Assembly: GCF_003143855.1 (NCBI RefSeq)
Contig: NZ_QFRK01000016.1
Span: 10,789-65,565, forward strand
Source: Streptomyces sp. NWU339
Lineage (GTDB): Bacteria; Actinomycetota; Actinomycetes; Streptomycetales; Streptomycetaceae
Direction of reading: 5' to 3'
Length of the DNA: 54,777 bases
Every line of letters begins with the position of its first letter. The first letter of the stretch is position 1. The notes under the pieces are model-generated. The model did not search any database. It had not been told where the DNA came from and was given only the letters and a program-made list of their open reading frames with translations. The translations under genes and the position numbers were made by a program. Below are positions 1 through 7,089 of this stretch, piece after piece.

Positions 1-552
1 GAACTCTTCCGTACCTGCGCAGGGTTCGCCGAGGACGGCCTGGAGGAGGGGGACGGCGAGGAAGCGGTGCTCCACGCCACCCGTGTCACGCTGTGTCTGC
101 TGGCTCGGCGCATCGGGCAGCTCACCGAGCAGATCAAGGACCTGGAAGACCGCCTGACCCGGCTCGTGAACCGCCATGCCCCGGATCTGCTCGCGGTGGT
201 GGGCATCGGTCCGGACACGGCGGTCACGTTGCTGATCACGGTGGGGGACAACCCGGAACGCCTGGGCAGTGAGGCGTCCTTCGCCGCGCTGTGCGGGGCC
301 AGCCCGGTGGAGCGTTCCTCGGGCAGTCGGCAGTACCGGCGTCTCAACCGTGGTGGCGATCGGCAGGCCAACGCCGCCCTGCACCGGATCGTGCAGACTC
401 GCCTGCGCGTCGACCCGCGTACCCAGGACTACTACGAACGCCGCAGCAAGGAGGGCAAGACCCGACGCGAAATCGTCCGATGCCTCAAACGCTACGCTGC
501 CCGAGAGGTCTTCCACCTGGTCAGACCCACAAAGCCACAATCCTTGTCATAG
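1..552 (+). mobile_element. IS110-family transposase, 3' part (N-terminus outside window)
   Basis: The reading frame is open from base 1 and ends at a TAG at 550-552, giving the last 183 residues. A coiled-coil-like stretch (about residues 35-58) precedes the C-terminal helix-hairpin-helix-like transposase domain. That domain starts at LLAVVGIGPDTA, continues through FAALCGASPVERSSG and ends in a basic helix. This is the Transposase_20 (IS116/IS110/IS902) arrangement, in which the C-terminal half carries the conserved serine region while the DEDD RuvC-like catalytic part is N-terminal and therefore not visible here. The stop lies only 32 bases before the next gene's likely start, so the element end and the pca gene leader are nearly contiguous. 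Whether the full element is intact cannot be judged from this window. Confidence 0.9.
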
Positions 553-584
553 GGGCAGTCGTGACACGTGAGAGAGTTTGGGGC

Positions 585-1880
585 GTGAGCGAGACACCAC
601 CGAACACCCTGCAATACCGCTTTGACGGGCCGGAAGAGGCTCCCGTCCTGATCCTGGCTCCCTCACTGGGTACCACATGGCACATGTGGGACCGGCAGAT
701 CCCCGAGCTGACGAAGCAGTGGCGGGTGTTCCGGTTCGATCTGCCGGGGCACGGAGGTGCCCCCGCCTACCCGGCGGGATCGGTCGGTGATCTCACCGCG
801 CGGCTGCTCGCCACCCTCGAGGGCCTCGGCGTGCAGCGCTTCGGCTACGCCGGCTGCGCGTTCGGCGGCGCGATCGGCCTCGAACTGGCCCTGCGGCACC
901 CCGCACGTGTCGCCTCCCTCGCACTGATCGCCGCCTCCCCCCGGTTCGGCACCGCCGACGAGTTCCGCCAGCGCGGGGTGATCGTCCGGACCAACGGCCT
1001 CGACCCGATCGCCCGCACCTCGCCCGACCGCTGGTTCACCAGCGGCTTCGCGGCCGCACAGCCCGCGATCACCGAGTGGGCCGTGCAGATGGTGCGCACC
1101 ACCGACCCGGGGTGCTACATCGCCGCCTGCGAGGCCCTCGCCTCGTTCGACGTGCGGGCCGAACTCGGCAGCGTCGGCGTGCCGACCCTGGTGCTGGTCG
1201 GCTCGGACGACCAGGTCACCGGCCCCGCCGAGGCCCGCACGCTGGTCGCCGGCGTGCCGGACGCCCGGCTGGCCGTCGTGCCCGGAGCCTCCCACCTGGT
1301 ACCGGTGGAGCAGCCCGCCGCGGTCACCGACCTGCTGGTCCGGCACTTCTCCACCGCCTGGCAGCCCGCCTTCGAGTCCGCCACCGGCCAGACCGTCCTG
1401 CCCGCCGTCCCGGACCAGGCCGTGCGGGTGGTGGTGCCGCCGCAGGGCGGGCCCGTCGCCGAGATCGCCGCCGCCGTCCCGCCGCAGGCCCAGGGCAGGC
1501 CCGACCCGTACGAGACCGGGATCAAGGTCCGCCGGGAGGTGCTGGGCGACGCGCACGTCGACCAGGTACTGGCGCAGACCGACGACTTCTCGGGCGACTT
1601 CCAGGAGTTCGTCACCCGCTCCGCCTGGGGCGAGGTCTGGGACCGGCCCGGCCTCGACCGGCGCACCCGCAGCTGCGTCACCCTCACCGCCCTGGTCGCC
1701 GGCGGTCACCTGGAGGACCTCGCCGTCCACACCCGGGCGGCCCTGCGCAACGGCCTCACCCCGGGGGAGATCAAGGAGGTCCTGCTCCAGGCGGCCGTCT
1801 ACTGCGGCCTCCCCGCGGCGAACAGCGCGTTCCGGGTGGCCCAGCAGGTCGTCCGGGAGGAGACCACCCCCCAGGAGTGA
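585..1880 (+). CDS. pcaL: 3-oxoadipate enol-lactonase / 4-carboxymuconolactone decarboxylase fusion (PcaDC, PcaL type)
   Basis: The 431-aa fusion has an N-terminal alpha/beta hydrolase (about 1-260) like PcaD and a C-terminal carboxymuconolactone decarboxylase domain (about 305-425, from YETGIKVRREVLG). In the protocatechuate branch of the beta-ketoadipate pathway these two steps turn 4-carboxymuconolactone into 3-oxoadipate. The acid (GSDDQVT) and histidine (PGASHLVP) of the hydrolase triad are present. The nucleophile elbow reads GCAFGG, with Ala92 where Ser is expected in GxSxG; see findings. The start is taken at GTG 585 (SETPPNT) by resemblance to the family. GTG 561 in the same frame has a better-spaced AGGGG and is an alternative. 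The usual upstream pca genes are not visible because an IS110 gene ends just before it. Confidence 0.9.
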   Translation: MSETPPNTLQYRFDGPEEAPVLILAPSLGTTWHMWDRQIPELTKQWRVFRFDLPGHGGAPAYPAGSVGDLTARLLATLEGLGVQRFGYAGCAFGGAIGLELALRHPARVASLALIAASPRFGTADEFRQRGVIVRTNGLDPIARTSPDRWFTSGFAAAQPAITEWAVQMVRTTDPGCYIAACEALASFDVRAELGSVGVPTLVLVGSDDQVTGPAEARTLVAGVPDARLAVVPGASHLVPVEQPAAVTDLLVRHFSTAWQPAFESATGQTVLPAVPDQAVRVVVPPQGGPVAEIAAAVPPQAQGRPDPYETGIKVRREVLGDAHVDQVLAQTDDFSGDFQEFVTRSAWGEVWDRPGLDRRTRSCVTLTALVAGGHLEDLAVHTRAALRNGLTPGEIKEVLLQAAVYCGLPAANSAFRVAQQVVREETTPQE

Positions 1881-1937
1881 GCACCGGTGAGCACCGGGCA
1901 CCCCGCGCGGACGGGGCTGCGGGGGCATCATGGGCTC

Positions 1938-2573
1938 ATGAGGCTCACGAAGAAGTCGCACTCCTGCATCCGCCTGGAGAAGGACGGCCGCACCCTCGTC
2001 GTCGACCCCGGCGGGTTCAGCGAGGAGGACGCCGCACTCGGCGCGGACGTCATCCTGGTCACGCACGAGCACCCCGACCACTTCGACGAGGGTCGGCTGA
2101 GGGCCGCCCTGGAGGCCGACCCGGCCGTGGCGGTCTGGACCCTGAAGTCCGTCGCGGAGCAGCTCTCGGCCGCGTTCCCGAGCCGTGTGCACACCGTCGG
2201 GCACGGCGACGCGTTCACCGCCGCAGGGTTCGACATCCAGGTGCACGGTGAGCTGCACGCCGTGATCCACCCGGACATCCCGCGCGTCACCAATGTCGGC
2301 TACCTCGTCGACGGCGGGGCCCTCTTCCACCCCGGCGACGCCCTCACCGTCCCCGACCACCCCGTCCGGACGCTGATGCTCCCGGTCATGGCCCCCTGGA
2401 ACAAGATCTCGGAGGTCATCGACTACGTCCGCGAGGTCCGGCCGGAGCGCGCCTACGACATCCACGACGCCCTGCTCACCGATCTGGCCCGCCCGATCTA
2501 CGACCGCCAGATCGGCGCGCTCGGCGGCTCGGAGCACCTGCGGCTCGCCCCCGGAGCGACGGCCGAGCTGTGA
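1938..2573 (+). CDS. MBL-fold metallo-hydrolase
   Basis: This 211-aa protein is of the metallo-beta-lactamase fold, UlaG/YfnK-like subgroup. The metal-binding signature THEHPDHF (HxHxDH) lies near residue 50, with further candidate ligands at VHGELHAV and in FHPGDAL near residue 133. Such proteins are cytoplasmic hydrolases whose substrate cannot be inferred from sequence. ATG 1938 was chosen because MRLTKKSHSC begins the conserved first strand. A longer GTG start at 1887 would add a non-conserved, basic leader. The gene follows pcaL by 57 bases, so co-transcription is possible but no functional link is evident. Confidence 0.85.
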   Translation: MRLTKKSHSCIRLEKDGRTLVVDPGGFSEEDAALGADVILVTHEHPDHFDEGRLRAALEADPAVAVWTLKSVAEQLSAAFPSRVHTVGHGDAFTAAGFDIQVHGELHAVIHPDIPRVTNVGYLVDGGALFHPGDALTVPDHPVRTLMLPVMAPWNKISEVIDYVREVRPERAYDIHDALLTDLARPIYDRQIGALGGSEHLRLAPGATAEL

Positions 2574-2580
2574 GCCGGGG

Positions 2581-2600
2581 CCGCCCGCCGCCGGGCGGGC
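2581..2600 (+). terminator. GC-rich hairpin after the MBL gene
   Basis: CCGCCCG (2581-2587) pairs with CGGGCGG (2592-2598) over a 4-base loop. It lies 8 bases after the MBL stop and is followed by GCGTTGT. It could be a weak intrinsic terminator, but no clear T-run follows. Confidence 0.4.
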
Positions 2601-2631
2601 GTTGTCGGTGGCGCCGGGTAGGTTGGGAGAC

Positions 2632-3411
2632 ATGCGCATCGCCACCTGGAACGTGAACTCGATCACCGCCCGCCTGCCCAGGCTCCTGGCCTGGCTGGAG
2701 AGCAGCGGCACGGACGTGTTGTGCCTCCAGGAGGCCAAGGTCGCCGAGGAGCGGTTCCCGGCCGAGGAACTGCGTGAGCTGGGCTACGAGTCCGCGGTGC
2801 ACGCGACCGGCCGGTGGAACGGCGTGGCGGTGCTCTCCCGCGTGGGCCTCGAGGACGTCGTCAAGGGCCTGCCCGGCGATCCGGGGTACGACGGTGCCGT
2901 GGAGCCCCGTGCCGTCTCCGCGACCTGCGGCCCGGTCCGCGTCTGGTCGGTGTACGTGCCCAACGGCCGCGAGGTGGACCATCCTCACTACGCGTACAAG
3001 CTCCAGTGGTTCGAGGCGCTGAAGGCGGCCGTGGCCGGGGACGCGGCGGGCAGCCGCCCCTTCGCGGTGCTCGGCGACTACAACGTGGCGCCGACCGACG
3101 ACGACGTCCACGACATCGCCGCCTTCGAGGGTGCCACCCACGTCACCCCCGCCGAGCGCGCCGCCCTGGCCTCCCTGCGTGAGACGGGTCTGTCCGACGT
3201 CGTCCCGCGCCCGCTGAAGTACGACCACCCGTTCACGTACTGGGACTACCGTCAGCTCGGTTTCCCCAAGAACCGAGGCATGCGCATCGACCTGGTGTAC
3301 GGCAACGAGCCGTTCGCCAAGGCTGTTTCCGACGCGTACGTCGACCGTGAGGAGCGCAAGGGCAAGGGCGCCTCGGACCACGCGCCGGTCGTGGTGGACC
3401 TCGACGTGTAG
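2632..3411 (+). CDS. xthA: Exodeoxyribonuclease III
   Basis: This 259-aa protein of the exonuclease III / AP endonuclease family (EEP fold) acts in base-excision repair at abasic sites and as a 3'-5' exonuclease. Family motifs occur in order: IATWNVNSI at the start, CLQEAK (metal-binding Glu) near residue 33, RWNGVAVLSR, GDYNVAPTDDD (catalytic Asp/Asn), GMRIDLVYG, and the C-terminal SDHAPVVVDL with the catalytic Asp-His. Length and motif spacing are normal for the family. ATG 2632 begins exactly at the conserved MRIATWN. It lies 58 bases after the preceding gene, which ends in a hairpin, so it probably has its own promoter. Confidence 0.95.
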   Translation: MRIATWNVNSITARLPRLLAWLESSGTDVLCLQEAKVAEERFPAEELRELGYESAVHATGRWNGVAVLSRVGLEDVVKGLPGDPGYDGAVEPRAVSATCGPVRVWSVYVPNGREVDHPHYAYKLQWFEALKAAVAGDAAGSRPFAVLGDYNVAPTDDDVHDIAAFEGATHVTPAERAALASLRETGLSDVVPRPLKYDHPFTYWDYRQLGFPKNRGMRIDLVYGNEPFAKAVSDAYVDREERKGKGASDHAPVVVDLDV

Positions 3412-3503
3412 GGCCCCGTGGCAGTCCGGGGTGGCGGTCTTCGGGGAAGGGACCGACAGCGCGCCTGTGGTGCGGACGGCGGTACGAATGTCAGGCTGGG
3501 GGG

Positions 3504-3914
3504 ATGAACATCCCTTTCCTGGGCAACCGGCGTGAGAAGCCAGGAGTCCGTGACCCCGAGGGCATCGCGGAACTCCTCGCCGAGTGCGAGCTGTTGCGCT
3601 CCCAGGCCTTCCGTGCCGGAGTCCGACTGGACGACTCCCAGGCGTCGTTGGAGGCGCTGGACCAGCTGGCGCCCGGGAGCTGGCGGGACGACGAGGACAC
3701 GCTGACCTGGCTGGGCAACGACGCCGGGCTCTATCTGGGCACCGTCATCGTGCGCACCGTGCCGGGAGCCGCCTGGAGGATCCGGTCCGACGGACAGCCC
3801 GTCGTACGGCTCGCCTCCGGGCGGGAGTTCGACGTCGTGGACTCCGGACACCAGTGGGCCGCCAGTGGGGTGCCCGAGCTGTCGCAGCTGTACGCCGAGG
3901 TCGCGGAGGCGTGA
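3504..3914 (+). CDS. Small conserved actinobacterial protein (DUF6278-like)
   Basis: This 136-aa soluble protein starts MNIPFLGNRREKPG. I recognise the N-terminus as that of a Streptomyces family I believe is DUF6278, but I cannot confirm the accession. It has no signal peptide or membrane segment. The C-terminal half contains a predicted small beta-rich region (GLYLGTVIVRTVPGAAW) followed by SGHQWAASGVPELSQLY, reminiscent of proteins that read cell-length or DUF domains of unknown role. The function is unknown. The ATG at 3504 is preceded by GGGGG at 3496-3501, which is close but usable. Confidence 0.7.
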   Translation: MNIPFLGNRREKPGVRDPEGIAELLAECELLRSQAFRAGVRLDDSQASLEALDQLAPGSWRDDEDTLTWLGNDAGLYLGTVIVRTVPGAAWRIRSDGQPVVRLASGREFDVVDSGHQWAASGVPELSQLYAEVAEA

Positions 3915-3990
3915 CGCGCCCGGGGTCCCCAAGACCGAACGGGATGACGCGGGGAAGTCCGTCCCGCCGGACCTCGACTACGATGTGCTC

Positions 3991-4211
3991 TCCAATCCGG
4001 TGGGGAGGGGACTTCGCAGCCGGAGCGGGGACGCTGTCGCCGGGAGGGGCCTACCGCCCCACCCCTGCGGGTGGCGGTTCACATCAGCCAGTCCCGTCCG
4101 GCGGCAGTCGGAGATCACTGCTCGCGCGGTGGAGACGACCCGCACCACGGGCCGCTCACCGGCGGGAAGAAGGTCAGCTGCGCGCCGGACGGGTTGCGCC
4201 CGCTCACCGGA
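3991..4211 (+). ncRNA. Candidate structured RNA between convergent genes
   Basis: This gene-free stretch lies between the stop at 3914 and the convergent stop at 4215. Outer pairing is TCCGGT (3996-4001) with ACCGGA (4206-4211), continued by GAGCGGG (4023-4029) with CCCGCTC (4199-4205). Inside are CTGTCGCCGG (4034-4043) with CCGGCGGCAG (4098-4107), a nested hairpin ACCGC/CACCC (4053-4064) with GGGTG/GCGGT (4069-4078), and CACTGC (4116-4121) with GCGGTG (4126-4131). A possible -10 TACGAT at 3979-3984 would start transcription near 3991. It matches no riboswitch, SRP, RNase P or tmRNA signature that I know, and strand and identity are inferred. Confidence 0.4.
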
Positions 4212-4214
4212 GGC

Positions 4215-5030
4215 TCAGGACTTCTGCTCCTTCCTGCGTGCGCCGCGTGAGGCGGCTGGAGCGGACGCGGACGGCGGCTCCGCCGAGGGCGTCGAGGCGG
4301 CGGCAGGCGCCGGCAGCGGGGTCTGCGCCGCGCGGGTCACATCCCCCACCAGGTCCACCACATCGGGGCCGTACGCCTGCGAGTTGACGACCCTCAGCAG
4401 CAGGACGAAGGAGTTCGAGCCGTGCTTGCGGGCCAACTGCTCGTGGTTGCGGGCGAGGTACCGGGTGGCGGCCTGGTTGGTGATCGCGCGCTGACCGCAG
4501 AACAGGAACACCGGCCGGACGTCGCGCCGTTCACCGGCGGTGAGCCGGGCGAGCAGGACGTACTCGGTGACACCCGGTTCCATCCGGTAGAGCTCGGTGC
4601 CGATCCGGAAGGCGCCCCGGTCCGGGCCGGGCTCCGGATCCACGTTGATGCGCACCCCGGGCAGCATCGCCGTCATGTGGGCCATCATCCGCCGGTTCGA
4701 CGCGGGTCCTCCCACGCAGAACTCCGTGCGCTCGCCGAAACCCTGGTGGGCCGCGTCCTGCGTGACCACCTGCACGTGCGCCCCGCAGTCCTTGATCAGA
4801 GCCGAGAGCTCGAGCAGCGAGAACACGTCGAAACGGTGCACGGCCGGCTCCGCCGTGGCAGGATCGCGGTTGACGACGAGGAGCGACTCGGAGTTCTCCG
4901 GCAGTCCGAAGAAGGCCTGCTTGCGCCGGAGTCTGCGCTTCCACAAGGAGGTACGGGCGATCCAGCCCAATGCGGCGAAGAGGCCGGAGGCGACCACACC
5001 CAGAACGATGTTGCGTACGTCGTCACTCAT
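4215..5030 (-). CDS. Membrane-anchored protein of unknown function
   Basis: The 271-aa protein has one N-terminal transmembrane helix (about residues 6-24, NIVLGVVASGLFAALGWIA) followed by a very basic stretch (WKRRLRRK), so the bulk is predicted cytoplasmic. The soluble domain alternates strands and helices and contains SLLVVNRDP, a GGPASNRR turn near residue 112 and FLFCGQRAITNQAATRYL. This resembles Rossmann-like sensor or nucleotide-binding domains, but I do not recognise the family. The C-terminal 50 residues are Ala/Pro/Ser-rich and end in a basic tail. ATG 5030 was chosen because it places the membrane helix at the N-terminus; an upstream in-frame start at 5171 adds implausible sequence. 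It converges on the candidate RNA. Confidence 0.75.
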   Translation of the reverse strand: MSDDVRNIVLGVVASGLFAALGWIARTSLWKRRLRRKQAFFGLPENSESLLVVNRDPATAEPAVHRFDVFSLLELSALIKDCGAHVQVVTQDAAHQGFGERTEFCVGGPASNRRMMAHMTAMLPGVRINVDPEPGPDRGAFRIGTELYRMEPGVTEYVLLARLTAGERRDVRPVFLFCGQRAITNQAATRYLARNHEQLARKHGSNSFVLLLRVVNSQAYGPDVVDLVGDVTRAAQTPLPAPAAASTPSAEPPSASAPAASRGARRKEQKS

Positions 5031-5182
5031 GGGCGCGCATGCTAGCGGGCTCGAGCAAACCCATGTTCGAGATGGTCGGAGAACGAGCGTCCGAAAGGCC
5101 GCGGCGGCGTGCCCCGCGACCTTCCTGATGTGGGCATGGCGATGAATGCGGCTGCGCGAACGGCCCTTCAACGGAGGTGCGA

Positions 5183-7003
5183 ATGCGTCATCGTGTCGGA
5201 CGGAAACTCACGGTCGCGGCGGTCGCCGCCATCGTGGTCTCGTCGGGAGCGGCAGCGCCGTCACCGGCAGCCACGCAGGGCGGCGGGCCCGGCCTCCCTC
5301 CAGCCAAGACCCCGGTGGCCGTCGGACACGGAGGCGCGGTCTCCAGCGTCGACGCCGACGCCACCGCCGCCGGGATCGAGGTCCTCAGGAAGGGCGGGAA
5401 CGCCGTCGACGCGGCCGTCGCCACCGCCGCGGCGCTCGGCGTCACCGAGCCCTACTCGGCAGGCATCGGCGGAGGCGGCTACTTCGTCCACTACGACGCC
5501 CGCTCCCGCACCGTGCACACGATCGACGGACGCGAGACCGCCCCGCTGACCGCCGACTCCGGTCTCTTCCTGGAGAACGGCGTGCCGATCCCCTTCGCCG
5601 AGGCCGTCAGCAGCGGCCTCGGCGTCGGCACCCCCGGCACGCCGGCCACCTGGCAGCGGGCGCTGGACACGTGGGGCAGCAAACGGCTCGACGCGGTCCT
5701 GGGGCCCGCCGAGCGGCTCGCCCGTGACGGCTTCACCGTCGACGAGACCTTCCGCGCGCAGACCGCCGCCAACGAGACCCGCTTCCGCCACTTCCCCGAC
5801 ACCGCCGAGCTGTTCCTGCCGGGCGGCCGGCTCCCGGTCGTCGGCTCCACCTTCAAGAACCCCGATCTCGCCCGCACCTACGCGGAATTGCGCCGCAAGG
5901 GCGTCGACGCGCTGTACCGGGGCGGTATCGGCCGGGACGTCGTGAACACGGTCAACAAGCCGCCCGTGGACCCGGACTCCGGCTGGAACGCCCGCCCCGG
6001 CGAGCTGTCCACCCGGGACCTCGCGGCGTACCGCGCCAAGCCCCAGCCGCCCACGAAGACGTCGTACCGCGGTCTGGACGTCTACTCCGTCGCGCCCTCC
6101 TCCTCCGGCGGCACCACGGTCGGCGAGGCCCTCAACATCCTGGAGCGGACCGACCTCTCCCGGGCCGACGACGCCCGCTACCTGCACCGCTTCATCGAAG
6201 CGAGCCGCATCGCGTTCGCGGACCGGGGGCGCTGGCTCGGCGACCCCGCCTTCGAGGACGTACCCACGAAGGAACTGCTCTCCCAGCGGTACGCCGACTC
6301 CCGCGAGTGCCTCATCGAGGACGACGCGGTCCTCACCAGCCCGCTCGCCCCCGGCGACCCGCGCGACCCCGCGCCCTGCGCGGCGGGAGGCACCGCGGCC
6401 CCGACGACGTACGAGGGCGAGAACACCACGCACCTCACCACCGCCGACCGGTGGGGCAACGTCGTCGCCTACACCCTCACCATCGAGCAGACCGGCGGCA
6501 GCGGCATCACCGTGCCCGGCCGCGGCTTCCTGCTCAACAACGAGCTGACAGACTTCTCCTTCGCCCCGGCGAACCCGGCCGTGCACGACCCGAACCTACC
6601 GGGGCCCGGCAAGCGGCCCCGGTCGTCGATCGCCCCGACGATCGTGCTCGACCGGCACGACCGGCCGGTCGTGGCGCTCGGTTCGCCCGGTGGTTCGACC
6701 ATCATCACCACCGTGCTGCAAACCCTCACCGGGTTCCTCGACCGAGGCCTGCCGCTGATCGACGCGATCGCCGCACCGCGCGCCAGCCAGCGCAACACGG
6801 CCCGCACGGACCTCGAACCCGGCCTGTACGACAGCGCGCTGCGGCAGAAACTGGAGGCGATCGGGCACTCGTTCCAGGAGAACCCGGAGATCGGCGCGAC
6901 CACCGGTGTGCAGCGGCTGCCGGACGGCCGATGGCTCGCCGCAGCGGAGAAGACCCGCCGGGGCGGCGGTTCCGCGATGGTCGTGCACCCGGAGCGCCGG
7001 TGA
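5183..7003 (+). CDS. ggt: Gamma-glutamyltransferase, secreted
   Basis: This 606-aa gamma-glutamyltransferase precursor cleaves or transfers the gamma-glutamyl group of glutathione and related compounds outside the cell membrane. A signal peptide is evident (basic MRHRVGRK, then a hydrophobic Ala/Val segment ending near PAATQ). The large subunit shows the family pattern GGNAVDAAVATAAAL and GIGGGGYFVHYD. The autoprocessing nucleophile is Thr415 in ENTTHLTT, followed by DRWGNVVAYT and the glycine loop near SGGTTVGEAL/GGSGITVPG. ATG 5183 has GGAGG at 5173-5177, five bases upstream. The gene is monocistronic and converges on the Clp gene through a long hairpin. Confidence 0.95.
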   Translation: MRHRVGRKLTVAAVAAIVVSSGAAAPSPAATQGGGPGLPPAKTPVAVGHGGAVSSVDADATAAGIEVLRKGGNAVDAAVATAAALGVTEPYSAGIGGGGYFVHYDARSRTVHTIDGRETAPLTADSGLFLENGVPIPFAEAVSSGLGVGTPGTPATWQRALDTWGSKRLDAVLGPAERLARDGFTVDETFRAQTAANETRFRHFPDTAELFLPGGRLPVVGSTFKNPDLARTYAELRRKGVDALYRGGIGRDVVNTVNKPPVDPDSGWNARPGELSTRDLAAYRAKPQPPTKTSYRGLDVYSVAPSSSGGTTVGEALNILERTDLSRADDARYLHRFIEASRIAFADRGRWLGDPAFEDVPTKELLSQRYADSRECLIEDDAVLTSPLAPGDPRDPAPCAAGGTAAPTTYEGENTTHLTTADRWGNVVAYTLTIEQTGGSGITVPGRGFLLNNELTDFSFAPANPAVHDPNLPGPGKRPRSSIAPTIVLDRHDRPVVALGSPGGSTIITTVLQTLTGFLDRGLPLIDAIAAPRASQRNTARTDLEPGLYDSALRQKLEAIGHSFQENPEIGATTGVQRLPDGRWLAAAEKTRRGGGSAMVVHPERR

Positions 7004-7047
7004 CCCGGTGAGGTGGCCCGCGGGCCGGGAACGGCGCCCTCCGGCGC

Positions 7048-7089
7048 GGTGAGCGGAAGCCGGAGGGGCGTCCGGCCCACCCGCTCACC
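7048..7089. terminator. Bidirectional terminator between ggt and the Clp ATPase
   Basis: The outer stem is GGTGAGCGG (7048-7056) with CCGCTCACC (7081-7089), and the inner stem is GCCGGA (7059-7064) with TCCGGC (7071-7076) over a 6-base loop. All arms are perfect. The structure includes the Clp stop codon and lies between convergent genes. Confidence 0.7.

Noticed and set aside
663..2738. 691-codon minus-strand open frame
   Set aside because: It is the antisense shadow of pcaL, MBL and xthA, with poor codon pattern and Gly/Arg-rich translation.
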